DNA of 64,000 nucleotides. Origin: JADGOV01 sp963814355. GTDB lineage: Bacteria; Actinomycetota; Actinomycetes; JADGOV01. Positions within the stretch are counted from its first letter, which is position 1; each line of letters starts with the position of its first letter. The notes beneath the pieces are model-generated. The model did not search any database. It saw only the letters and a program-made list of their open reading frames with translations, and was not told the origin of the DNA. The position numbers and the translations under genes were made by a program. This document shows, piece by piece, positions 25,240 to 33,370 of this stretch. The DNA lies in NCBI GenBank assembly GCA_963814355.1, contig CAWFCZ010000018.1, forward strand, positions 1,116,001-1,180,000, given 5' to 3'.

Positions 25240-25361
25240 ACTGAGGTACCACCGGGCCTTGGAGGCGGACTGCGACGGCGTCCAGGGCGGCCAGCACGGA
25301 GATCGGGTCACGCTCACTGCGGCCGATTACGGGTGGCCACGACCACGGTGACTCGGTTCAT
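25240..25361 (-). pseudogene. Possible glycosyltransferase family 2 N-terminal fragment
   Basis: From ATG 25361 the frame reads MNRVTVVVATRNRPQ and stops at once; VxVVxATRNRP is the standard first strand of GT2 glycosyltransferases. Past the stop, another frame continues with VLAALDAVAVRLQGP, which could be the next helix. Nothing further is recognisable. Short and uncertain. Confidence 0.3.
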
Positions 25362-25458
25362 CGGGACCTTTCCGACGCGTACCATTCCTCCGACGTGCGG
25401 CGGACGCCGTACCCGGCTTGAGTCGACCGGCAAGCCAGCGAACGCGAGGATGCGCAGG

Positions 25459-26088
25459 GTGGGTTGGTGGAGCGAACACGTCGTCCCCCGGTTGATCGAC
25501 AAGTTTGCCGATCCGCCGGAGGCTCGAGCCGAGCGGCGGCGGGTCTGCGCCGGGCTCTACGGCGATATCCTGGAGATCGGCTTCGGCTCCGGCATCAACG
25601 TCGCGTACTACCCGAGCGGCGTCAGGTCGGTCAGCGCGGTTGAGCCAAGTGTGGTCGCCCGAAAGCTGGCGGCCCCACGGATCGCCGAGGTGGATGCCGC
25701 GATTGAGTTCGTGGCGCCGGACGCGGCGGCCATACCGGCGCCGGACAACCGCTTCGATGCCGCGCTGTCCACGCTGACCTTGTGTACCGTCACCGACCCG
25801 GCGGCGGTCCTGCGGGAGATCGCTCGGGTGCTCAAACCGGGAGGCTCCTTCGTCTTCCTGGAGCACGGGTTGGCCCCCGAGCCGGGGGTGCGGCGCTGGC
25901 AGCACAGGCTGGAGCCGGTGCAGGTGGCTGCGCTCGCCGGCTGCCACCTGACCAGGGACATCCCGGCACTGGTGTGCGCCGCACCCTTCACCGGGGCAGA
26001 CCTGCGGCAGTTCTACCTGCCGGGGCAGCCGGCGCTCGCTCGCCCCTTCGGCTACCTCTGTCGGGGGTCGGCGCGTAAGCCGCCGTAG
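25459..26088 (+). CDS. Class I SAM-dependent methyltransferase
   Basis: 209 residues from GTG 25459, chosen because GCGAGGA lies 8 nt upstream and because family members begin (M)GxxxxHVVPRLxDK; ATG 25450 would add three residues and sit on the ribosome binding site. The SAM-binding motif is ILEIGFGSGINVAYYP, motif II around VEPSVVARKLA, and the Ubi/Methyltransf_11 signature DNRFDAALSTLTLCTVTDPAAVLREIARVLKPGGSFVFLEHG follows. The substrate is unknown. It is a single gene between two partly decayed segments. Confidence 0.9.
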   Translation: MGWWSEHVVPRLIDKFADPPEARAERRRVCAGLYGDILEIGFGSGINVAYYPSGVRSVSAVEPSVVARKLAAPRIAEVDAAIEFVAPDAAAIPAPDNRFDAALSTLTLCTVTDPAAVLREIARVLKPGGSFVFLEHGLAPEPGVRRWQHRLEPVQVAALAGCHLTRDIPALVCAAPFTGADLRQFYLPGQPALARPFGYLCRGSARKPP

Positions 26089-26221
26089 CGCAGTCCCTCA
26101 CCGGGCGATCCCGGCCGCCACCAGCCGCTGAGCGCCTCGCGATCACCTGGCGGTCAGGTACGGAACCGCCGGGCACATCGCCGGGGTGATCGGGCACCGC
26201 CGAGCGAGTAGGGTCGAAATC

Positions 26222-26746
26222 GTGACGATCACTGATAAGAAGGTCCTGCTGCTGGCCGCGGACCTGTTCGAGGACATGGAGCTGCTCTATCCGCTCTACC
26301 GGCTCCGCGAGGAGGGCGTGGCGGTGACTGTGGCCGGTATCGAGGAAGCGCCGGTCACCGGGAAGAAGGGGCACGGACCGGTACCGGTCGACACCACAGT
26401 TGATCAGGTTTCCGAACCGGACTTCGACGCCCTGGTGATCCCCGGCGGCTTCGCCCCCGACAAGCTGCGCCGCTCCGAGGATGTCCTGTCTCTGGTCCGG
26501 GACTTCGACGCGGCCGGCAAGCCGATCGCCTTCATCTGCCACGCCGGGTGGGTGCCGATCTCCGCGCAGATCCTCAAGGGGCGTCGGGCCACCAGCGTCG
26601 CCGCCATCCGCGACGACATGGTCAACGCCGGGGTGGACTGGGTCGACGAGGCCACCGTGGTCGACGGCAACCTGATCTCGGCGCGCACCCCGGAGGACCT
26701 CGGGCCGTGGTCCAAGGCGCTGATCGCCGCGCTGGGCACGCCCTGA
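26222..26746 (+). CDS. DJ-1/PfpI-family protein
   Basis: 174 residues from GTG 26222; an in-frame start at 26186 is less likely. It belongs to the class I glutamine amidotransferase-like DJ-1/PfpI group: KKVLLLAADLFEDMELLYPLYRLREEG at the N-terminus, ALVIPGGFAPDKLRRSEDVL, and the nucleophile cysteine in IAFICHAGWVPISAQILKGRRATS. Members act as glyoxalases/deglycases or stress chaperones, some as proteases; no assignment is possible here. It is followed 7 bp later by the broken decarboxylase. Confidence 0.9.
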   Translation: MTITDKKVLLLAADLFEDMELLYPLYRLREEGVAVTVAGIEEAPVTGKKGHGPVPVDTTVDQVSEPDFDALVIPGGFAPDKLRRSEDVLSLVRDFDAAGKPIAFICHAGWVPISAQILKGRRATSVAAIRDDMVNAGVDWVDEATVVDGNLISARTPEDLGPWSKALIAALGTP

Positions 26747-26753
26747 TCAGGCC

Positions 26754-27615
26754 GTGACCGCCCACGCGGGCGCCTACACCACGGCCCTGGACCGGGCATC
26801 GGAGCACGCGCGTGCCTGGCTCGCCTCGATGCCTACCCGTCCCGTTCCGCCGCGCCTCGACGCGAAGCACCTGTTTGAATCCCTGGGTGGCCCGGTACCG
26901 GAGGGACCGAGCGATGCGGCCACGGTCATCGATCGACTGGCCGAGCTGGTCGAACCGGGCTTGATGGCCATGCCGTCGGGGCGTTTCTTCGGTTGGGTGA
27001 TCGGCGGTACGCTGCCGGCCGCGTTGGCAGCGGACTGGCTGACCACCGCCTGGGATCAGAACAGCGGCATGCGCTACGCCACGCCCGGCACGGTCGCCGC
27101 CGAGGAGGCCGCCGCGGCGTGGCTGCTCGACCTGCTCGGCTTGCCACCCGGGGCAGCGGTCGGTTTGCCCACCGGCGCCACGATGGCCAACTTCACCGCA
27201 CTGGCAGCCGCTCGCCAGCAGGTCCTGACCGACGCGGGTTGGGATCTCGACCGCCGCGGGCTGACCGGTGCTCCCCGGATCGGCTACTCGTCGGCGAGGA
27301 GCGGCACAGCACCGTCGACCTCGCGCTGCGCTACCTCGGCCTGGGAGCGCCGATCGCCGTGGCCGCCGACGAGCAGGGCCGGATCCGGCTCGACGCCCTC
27401 GCCGACGCCTTCTCCGCAGGCGGCGGGCCCGCGATCCTGTGCCTGCAGGCCGGAAAACGGCGTGGATGTCCGGCTCGCGGTGGCAGGACCGGGACGTGCT
27501 GCGGGTGTCGGTGAGCAACTGGTCCACCGATGCCGACGACGTCGCGGCTTCGGTGGCCGCAGTGACCCGGGCCGCCGCCGGCGGCTTAGGTTCCGCGGCC
27601 GAGGTGCCGAACTGA
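26754..27615 (+). pseudogene. Decayed PLP-dependent amino acid decarboxylase (group II)
   Basis: From GTG 26754 about 175 residues match aromatic-L-amino-acid/glutamate decarboxylase relatives, with SGRFFGWVIGGTLPAALAADWLTTAWDQN and GLPTGATMANFTALAAARQ. At about 27290 the match jumps frame (VLVGEERHSTVDLALRYLGLG, ADEQGRIRLDALADAFSAGGGPAILCLQAG), then a third frame holds only the C-terminus (SGSRWQDRDVLRVSVSNWSTDADDV). The middle, including the H(V/I)DxA(F/Y) and the PLP-lysine DxHKW segments, is missing, some 170-200 residues. A non-functional relic with at least one frameshift and one large deletion. Confidence 0.85.
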
Positions 27616-27675
27616 CCAAGGGGACCTGATGCGGCTGCACCGCGCGAGCCAGCACTCTGCCCCTGGGAGAAGTCG

Positions 27676-30675
27676 ATGCCACAACAGCCTGCGGTGACCC
27701 TCGCCGACACGCTGGTCACCAACGTCCTGCTGAGCGTGCTCGCCCAGGTCAAGGGCGGCGATTTCACCGCCCGGATGCCGCTGAACTGGACCGGCGTGGC
27801 TGGCAAGGTCGCCGACGGCCTCAACGACGTCATCATCGCCAACCAGGCACTCGGGACGGAGCTGGCGCGGGTCAGCCGGGTGGTGGGCAAGCAGGGCGAG
27901 CTGTCCCAGCGCGTCAGGCTCGGCGGGTGGAGCCACAGCTGGTCGGGCAGCGTGGAGTCGGTGAACAGCCTGATCGAGGCTCTGGTGCGCCCGACGAGTG
28001 AGATGCAGCGCGTGATCGGGGCCGTTGCCGACGGCGACCTGAGCAAGAAGGTCTCCGCCGATGTCCGTGGCGAGATGTTGGACCTGAAAAGCACCATCAA
28101 CGCCATGGTCGACCAGCTCAACGGGTTTGTGTCCGAGGTGACCCGGGTGGCCCGCGAGGTGGGTACCGAAGGCAAGCTCGGTCAGGCCGCTGCCGTCACC
28201 ATCGAGGTCGGCGGGGTGTGGAAGGACCTCACCGACAACGTCAACCTGATGGCCGGAAACCTCACCGGGCAGGTCCGTAACATCGCCGAAGTCACGACTG
28301 CGGTGGCCAATGGCGACCTGAGCAAGAAGATCTCGATCGACGTCAAGGGGGAGTTCCTCGAACTGAAGAACACCGTCAACGCCATGGTCGATCAGCTCAA
28401 CGCCTTCGCCGGTGAGGTCACCCGGGTCGCCCGCGAGGTTGGAGTCGAGGGAAAGCTGGGCGGCCAGGCGCAGTCCAAGGAGGTCGGTGGAGTCTGGAAG
28501 GACCTCACCGACAATGTCAACCAGCTCGCAGCCAACCTCACCAACCAGGTTCGGGCCATCTCCGAGGTCGCCACTGCGGTCACCGAGGGCGACCTGACAC
28601 GGCAGGTCCGGGTGGAGGCGAGCGGCGAGGTCGCCGTCCTCAAGGACAAGCTCAACGAGATGATCCGCAACCTCCGGGAGACCACCCGACAGAACATCGA
28701 GCAGGACTGGTTGAAGACGAACCGGGAGCGGTTCACCCGGATGCTGCAGGGCCAGCGGGACCTGGCCGCGGCGTCGAGCATGATCCTTTCTGAGCTCGCG
28801 CCGCTGGTGTCGGCACAGCACGGGGTCTTCTACTCGATGATCACGCCGCCGCACGGCGGCGAGCCGGTGTTGCAACTACAGGCGGGGTACGGCTTCGAGG
28901 AGCGACGCCATCTGTCGAGTGAGTTCCGCCTCGGTGAGGGCCTCGTCGGCCAGTGCGCCAAGGAGAAAAAACGAATCCTGCTTACCGAGGTACCCGGTGA
29001 TTACGTAAGGATCAACTCCGGACTGGGCGCGTCCCCCCCGCTCAACATCATCCTGCTGCCCGTGCTGTTCGAGGGATCGGTCCGCGCTGTGGTCGAACTG
29101 GCCTCCTTCTCCAGCTTCAGCGCCATCCACCAGGCATTTCTCGACCAGCTGCCGGAGAGCATCGGCCTCATCCTCAGCACCATCGAGGCCAATAGCCTCA
29201 CCGAGAACCTGCTCGAGCAGGCGCAGTCCCAGGCCCAGGAGCTCCGCTCGCAGCAGGAGGAACTCCGCGAGTCCAATGAGGATCTCGGCCGGAAGGCCCG
29301 GCTGTTGGCCGAGCAGAACATCGAGGCGGAGGAGAAGAACCAACTGGTCGAACAGTCCAAGCGGGAAGTCGAAGAAAAGGCTGGCCAGCTAGCACTCTCG
29401 TCGAAGTACAAGTCAGAGTTCATCGCCAATATGTCCCATGAACTGCGGACGCCGCTCAACAGCTTGTTGATTCTGGCTCAACAGCTCGAAGACAACCCCG
29501 AGCACAACATGACCGACACCCAGGTCGAATACGCCAGCGTGATTCGGGCGTCGGGAAATGGCCTCCTCGTCCTCCTCAACAGCATCCTGGAACTCGCCAA
29601 GGTCGAGTCCGGCACCATTACCGCGGAGATGGCCGATCTCCCCATCGGGCAACTCCGTCGCACGCTCCTCCGCGAATTCGACCACGTCGCCCAGGGCCGC
29701 GGGCTAGGCTACTGCGTCGAAGTGGCACCGGAGAGCCCGGAGAGCATTTTTACCGACGCACAACGCCTCCACCAGATACTGAAGAACCTGCTGGCCAACG
29801 CCTTCAAGTTCACCGAGCACGGCGAGGTCCGGGTCAGCGTCGGTCCGGCCGGTGACGGCTGGACCGACGAGCCCGAGTCAATTGGGAACGCGACGTCCGT
29901 ACTGGCCATCTCGGTCACCGACACCGGCATCGGTATCGAGGAGGCGCAGCAAGAACGCATCTTCGACGCGTTCGTCCAGGGCGACGGAACCACCGCGCGA
30001 CTCTACGGTGGCAGCGGGCTCGGCCTGTCCATAAGCCGAGAATTGGTCGGTCTGATCGGCGGCCAACTTTCGGTGTCCAGCACGCCGGGACAAGGGAGTA
30101 CCTTCACGGTCCATCTCCCGTTCAGCCGGCTCGGCGGCGCCCTCCCAGCCACCATCCCGATCAGCAGGCAGCCGGTCATGCGGCTCCCCGGCCCGGTTGC
30201 CGGCGCCGCCGAGGGCGGAGCCGACCCGTCCGGACTGATGCCCGGCCGACGCCGTTCCGACCACGTCGGTGACGCCGCGTTCGCCGGCCTGAACGTCCTC
30301 GTGGTCGATGACGACTACCGCAATATCTTCGCCATGACCGCACTTCTCGAACGAGGACACGCCCAAGTGACCCTAGCCGAGAGTGGCCCCGAGGCGGTCG
30401 CTATGCTCCGCCGCCTACCCGACATCGACATCGTCTTGATGGACATCATGATGCCGGGCATGGACGGGTACACCGCGATTCGCGAGATTCGAACCTTCGC
30501 CGACTCGGAAATGCTCCCCATCATCGCTGTCACCGGCAGGGTGATGGCCGGTGAGCGCGAGCGCTGCCTCGACGCCGGAGCCAACCACTACATACCCAAG
30601 CCGGTCAACACCGCCGAGCTGGCCCAGGCCCTTGCTCCGATTGTTGCCCTGCGCGCGACGCGGCCAGCCCCATGA
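27676..30675 (+). CDS. Hybrid histidine kinase with HAMP repeats, GAF, HisKA, HATPase and receiver
   Basis: 999 residues from ATG 27676, no membrane segment, so cytoplasmic. Order: repeated HAMP-like units (residues about 15-330; two near-identical 90-residue copies with GDLSKK...NAMVDQLN...VTRVAREVG...KLG...GGVWKDLTDNVN), GAF (about 365-515), a coiled coil (about 515-575), HisKA with H588 in FIANMSHELRTPLNS, HATPase (N box LLANAFKFTEHG, G boxes DTGIGI and GGSGLGLSI), and a receiver with phospho-acceptor D923 in LMDIMMPGMDGY and lysine in YIPKPV. The poly-HAMP start recalls soluble osmosensing group III kinases. The next kinase gene begins 11 bp after its stop. Confidence 0.93.
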   Translation: MPQQPAVTLADTLVTNVLLSVLAQVKGGDFTARMPLNWTGVAGKVADGLNDVIIANQALGTELARVSRVVGKQGELSQRVRLGGWSHSWSGSVESVNSLIEALVRPTSEMQRVIGAVADGDLSKKVSADVRGEMLDLKSTINAMVDQLNGFVSEVTRVAREVGTEGKLGQAAAVTIEVGGVWKDLTDNVNLMAGNLTGQVRNIAEVTTAVANGDLSKKISIDVKGEFLELKNTVNAMVDQLNAFAGEVTRVAREVGVEGKLGGQAQSKEVGGVWKDLTDNVNQLAANLTNQVRAISEVATAVTEGDLTRQVRVEASGEVAVLKDKLNEMIRNLRETTRQNIEQDWLKTNRERFTRMLQGQRDLAAASSMILSELAPLVSAQHGVFYSMITPPHGGEPVLQLQAGYGFEERRHLSSEFRLGEGLVGQCAKEKKRILLTEVPGDYVRINSGLGASPPLNIILLPVLFEGSVRAVVELASFSSFSAIHQAFLDQLPESIGLILSTIEANSLTENLLEQAQSQAQELRSQQEELRESNEDLGRKARLLAEQNIEAEEKNQLVEQSKREVEEKAGQLALSSKYKSEFIANMSHELRTPLNSLLILAQQLEDNPEHNMTDTQVEYASVIRASGNGLLVLLNSILELAKVESGTITAEMADLPIGQLRRTLLREFDHVAQGRGLGYCVEVAPESPESIFTDAQRLHQILKNLLANAFKFTEHGEVRVSVGPAGDGWTDEPESIGNATSVLAISVTDTGIGIEEAQQERIFDAFVQGDGTTARLYGGSGLGLSISRELVGLIGGQLSVSSTPGQGSTFTVHLPFSRLGGALPATIPISRQPVMRLPGPVAGAAEGGADPSGLMPGRRRSDHVGDAAFAGLNVLVVDDDYRNIFAMTALLERGHAQVTLAESGPEAVAMLRRLPDIDIVLMDIMMPGMDGYTAIREIRTFADSEMLPIIAVTGRVMAGERERCLDAGANHYIPKPVNTAELAQALAPIVALRATRPAP

Positions 30676-30685
30676 CGGCAGCCCC

Positions 30686-32272
30686 GTGACGAGGACAATG
30701 ACCGGCTCCAGCCCGGCCTCGGTCTTGTTGGTGGACGACAACGCCGCGAAGCGGTCGGCCCTCAAGGCCGTGCTGGCACCGCTGGGATATCCCGTCGTCG
30801 AAGCGGCATCCGGGAGAGCTGCCCTTCGTTGCCTGATGACGCAGAATTTTGCGGTCATCCTGCTCGACGTCAGTATGCCGATCATGGACGGGTTCGAGAC
30901 GGCCGCCTTCATCCGGCAGCGTCGCCAGTCCGAGATCACGCCGATCATCTTCATTACCGCATACGCGCGTGACGAGATCCAGCCAACGGCGCGCTACGTG
31001 CAAGGCGCGGTCGACTTCATCTTCGCTCCCCTGCAGCCAGAGGAACTGCGGGCGAAAGTCGCCGTCTTCGCCAACCTTTTCACCAAGGCAGCGGTACTCG
31101 CGGCCGAAGCCCAGCAGGTGCAGATCTCGGCCGACCAGTTGCGACTGCTGACAGAAGCGGCTCCCATCGGCATCTTTCAGACGGACCCTCGCAACCGTTA
31201 CGTCTACACAAATCCGCGCTGGACTGAAATCACCGGGATGTCTGCTGACGCCGCCCGGGGCCGGAAGTGGGATTCCATCGTCGACTGGCACCAGCGAGGC
31301 GACCTCGCCGACATGGCCGACGGCACCTCGCAGGCGGAGATCAGCCACCGGTTCGAGATCCATCAGCCAGGTTCGGCCTCCAGAATCGTCCTGTTCACCT
31401 CCAAGTCCATCCCCGACGCCGTCGGTGGGCAAGCCGGTTGGGTGGGCACCTTGGCGGACGTGACCGCCGAGGCCGGCGCCGAGGCGACCATGGCCGCTGC
31501 CCGGGACAAAGCGACGGAGGCGTCGCGGCTGAAGTCCGATTTCCTGGCCAACATGAGCCACGAGATCCGCACACCGATGAACGGCGTCATCGGCATGACC
31601 GAACTGCTGCTCGATACCGACCTCGACGCCGTGCAACGCGACTGTGCCGAGACGGTCCGCAGTTCGGCCGAGTCGCTGATGACGATCATCAACGACATTC
31701 TCGATTTCTCCAAGGTCGAGGCTGGAAAGCTGGAGGTAGAAAATATCGCCTTCAGCGTCCGCACCGTCCTCGACCAGGTCGTGCGCCTGTTGAAACCGTC
31801 GGCGCATAGCAAGGGTCTCACGTTGACCACCGACATCGAAGACCGTGTGCCGGCGGTGATGTACGGGGATCCCGGTCGGGTACGCCAGGTCCTGATGAAT
31901 CTCCTCGGCAACGCGATCAAGTTCACGTCCACCGGCGCCATCGTGGTGCGGGCGATCGAGACCCAACCCGACGCGTCTCCTGGCGTTCTGCGCATCGAAG
32001 TATCGGACACCGGCGACGGTATTGCGGCCGACAAGCTGCACTTGATCTTCTCGCCCTTTGTCCAAGCCGACAGCTCCAAATCACGCAGGTACGGCGGCAC
32101 GGGCCTCGGCCTGGCCATCACCGAGCAGCTGGTCGCGCTGATGGGCGGGCAATCCGGCGTGTCCAGTCAGCCCGGAGTCGGCAGTAGCTTCTGGTTCACC
32201 CTACCGATGCCAGTCATCGGCCGGGCATCGCGGGCTGACCACCGTGCCCATGCAGCCGACACCCACGTCTAG
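30686..32272 (+). CDS. Receiver-PAS-histidine kinase
   Basis: 528 residues from GTG 30686 (ATG 30698 is an alternative). Order: an N-terminal receiver (about 10-130) with acid pair VDDNAAKRSALKAVL and D61 in ILLDVSMPIMDGFE; a helix; PAS (about 160-265, EAAPIGIFQTDPRNRYVYTNPRWTEITG); HisKA with H292 in FLANMSHEIRTPMNGVIGM; HATPase with NLLGNAIKFTSTG, DTGDGI and GGTGLGLAI. In the receiver the usual conserved lysine is replaced by alanine (A114 in FIFAPLQPEE), so the phosphorylated state may be altered. It immediately follows the first hybrid kinase and probably works with it in one phosphorelay. No output regulator is encoded beside them. Confidence 0.9.
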   Translation: MTRTMTGSSPASVLLVDDNAAKRSALKAVLAPLGYPVVEAASGRAALRCLMTQNFAVILLDVSMPIMDGFETAAFIRQRRQSEITPIIFITAYARDEIQPTARYVQGAVDFIFAPLQPEELRAKVAVFANLFTKAAVLAAEAQQVQISADQLRLLTEAAPIGIFQTDPRNRYVYTNPRWTEITGMSADAARGRKWDSIVDWHQRGDLADMADGTSQAEISHRFEIHQPGSASRIVLFTSKSIPDAVGGQAGWVGTLADVTAEAGAEATMAAARDKATEASRLKSDFLANMSHEIRTPMNGVIGMTELLLDTDLDAVQRDCAETVRSSAESLMTIINDILDFSKVEAGKLEVENIAFSVRTVLDQVVRLLKPSAHSKGLTLTTDIEDRVPAVMYGDPGRVRQVLMNLLGNAIKFTSTGAIVVRAIETQPDASPGVLRIEVSDTGDGIAADKLHLIFSPFVQADSSKSRRYGGTGLGLAITEQLVALMGGQSGVSSQPGVGSSFWFTLPMPVIGRASRADHRAHAADTHV

Positions 32273-32367
32273 CTCCATTCAACCGAGGGTGGATACCGGA
32301 AGGTGCGGGCTGCCGCTCGCTGTAGGTAGCGTCACCACACCGGCGAGGTTACCTATGCGTAGGTTGT

Positions 32368-33370
32368 TCAACCACACCTATTCAGCAGCGCCGCGGCTTC
32401 GGCCGCCCAGTAGGTGAGCACGACGTCGGCCCCGGCCCGGCGGATCGAGGTCAGCATCTCCAGGATGATCCGCTCCCGGTCGATCCAGCCGCGCTCCGCG
32501 GCCGCCTCGACCATGGCGTACTCCCCCGACACCTGGTAGGCGGCCACCGGCACGGCCACCGCGTCGGCCACCCGCCGGAGAACGTCTAGGTAGGCCAGCG
32601 CCGGCTTCACCATCACCGCATCGGCACCCTCGGCCAGGTCGAAGGCCACCTCGCGCAGCGCCTCGTCCGAGTTCGCGCCGTCCTGCTGGTACCCGGCCCG
32701 GTCGCCGAACCGCGGAGCGCACTCCGCGGCGTCCCGGAACGGCCCGTAGAACGCCGAGGCATACTTGACCGAGTAGCCGAGGATCGCCACCTCGGGATAG
32801 CCGGCCCCGTCGAGGGCGGCCCGGATGGCGCCGACCTGGCCGTCCATCATCCCACTAGGCGCGACGACCTGGCTGCCGGCGGCGGCTTGGGCCACGGCGA
32901 TCGCGCCGTAGCGCTCAAGCGTTGCGTCATTGTCCACCTCCCCGGCCACGGTGAGCAGGCCGCAATGCCCGGAGGGGGTGTACTCGTCCAGGCACAAGTC
33001 GGTGATCAGCACCGTCGCGTCGCCCACCTCGGCAACCAGATCACCCATCGCCACCTGCACGACGCCGGCCGGGTCGTCCGCCCCGCTGCCCCGGGTATCC
33101 TTCGCCGCCGGGATCCCGAACAGGACTATTCCTCCGACGCCGGCCTGCACCGCCTCTGCGGCCGCCTTGCGCAGCGAGTCCCGGCTGTGCTGGACGACGC
33201 CGGGCATCGAGCGAACCGGTGCCGGTTCGCCAAGGCCCTCCTTGACGAACATCGGCAGCACCAGAATCCGCCGGCGCCACCCGGGTTTCCGCGACCAGCC
33301 GGCGGAGCGCCGCGCTACGGCGCAGCCGCCGCAGCCGGCTGAGCGGGAAGCCTGCCGCAGCGGCGGTCAC
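32368..33370 (-). CDS. hemB: Delta-aminolevulinic acid dehydratase, interrupted by a single-base frameshift
   Basis: Porphobilinogen synthase, joining two 5-aminolevulinates. Translation should start at GTG 33370, which overlaps the hemD stop; the first frame gives LRRLRRSAALRRLVAETRVAPAD, the family N-terminal arm. At 33265 one extra T (coding strand GCG GAT T CTG GTG CTG) shifts the frame; the rest from LVLPMFVKEGLGEP to the stop at 32368 is in the second frame and intact, with the Schiff-base lysine of ADAVMVKPALAYLD, the first lysine of YSVKYASAFYGPFRD and the metal-region DLCLDEYTPSGHCG. An internal GTG at 33261 could start a 297-residue product lacking the arm. An essential enzyme, so sequence error, internal start and recoding all remain open. 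Confidence 0.85.

Noticed and set aside
30672..30689. Short ATG frame overlapping the stop of the first hybrid kinase
   Set aside because: It ends after five codons and does not lead into the second kinase frame.
32351..32374. Inverted repeats ACCTA-tgcg-TAGGT and GGTTG-tt-CAACC at the end of hemB
   Set aside because: Short arms, overlap with the stop codon and no U-run; not enough for a terminator call.
33259..33261. GTG as the normal start of hemB
   Set aside because: The N-terminal arm (RRSAALRRLVAETRVAPAD) is clearly encoded upstream in the other frame and starts at a GTGA overlap with hemD, so the internal GTG is at best a rescue start.
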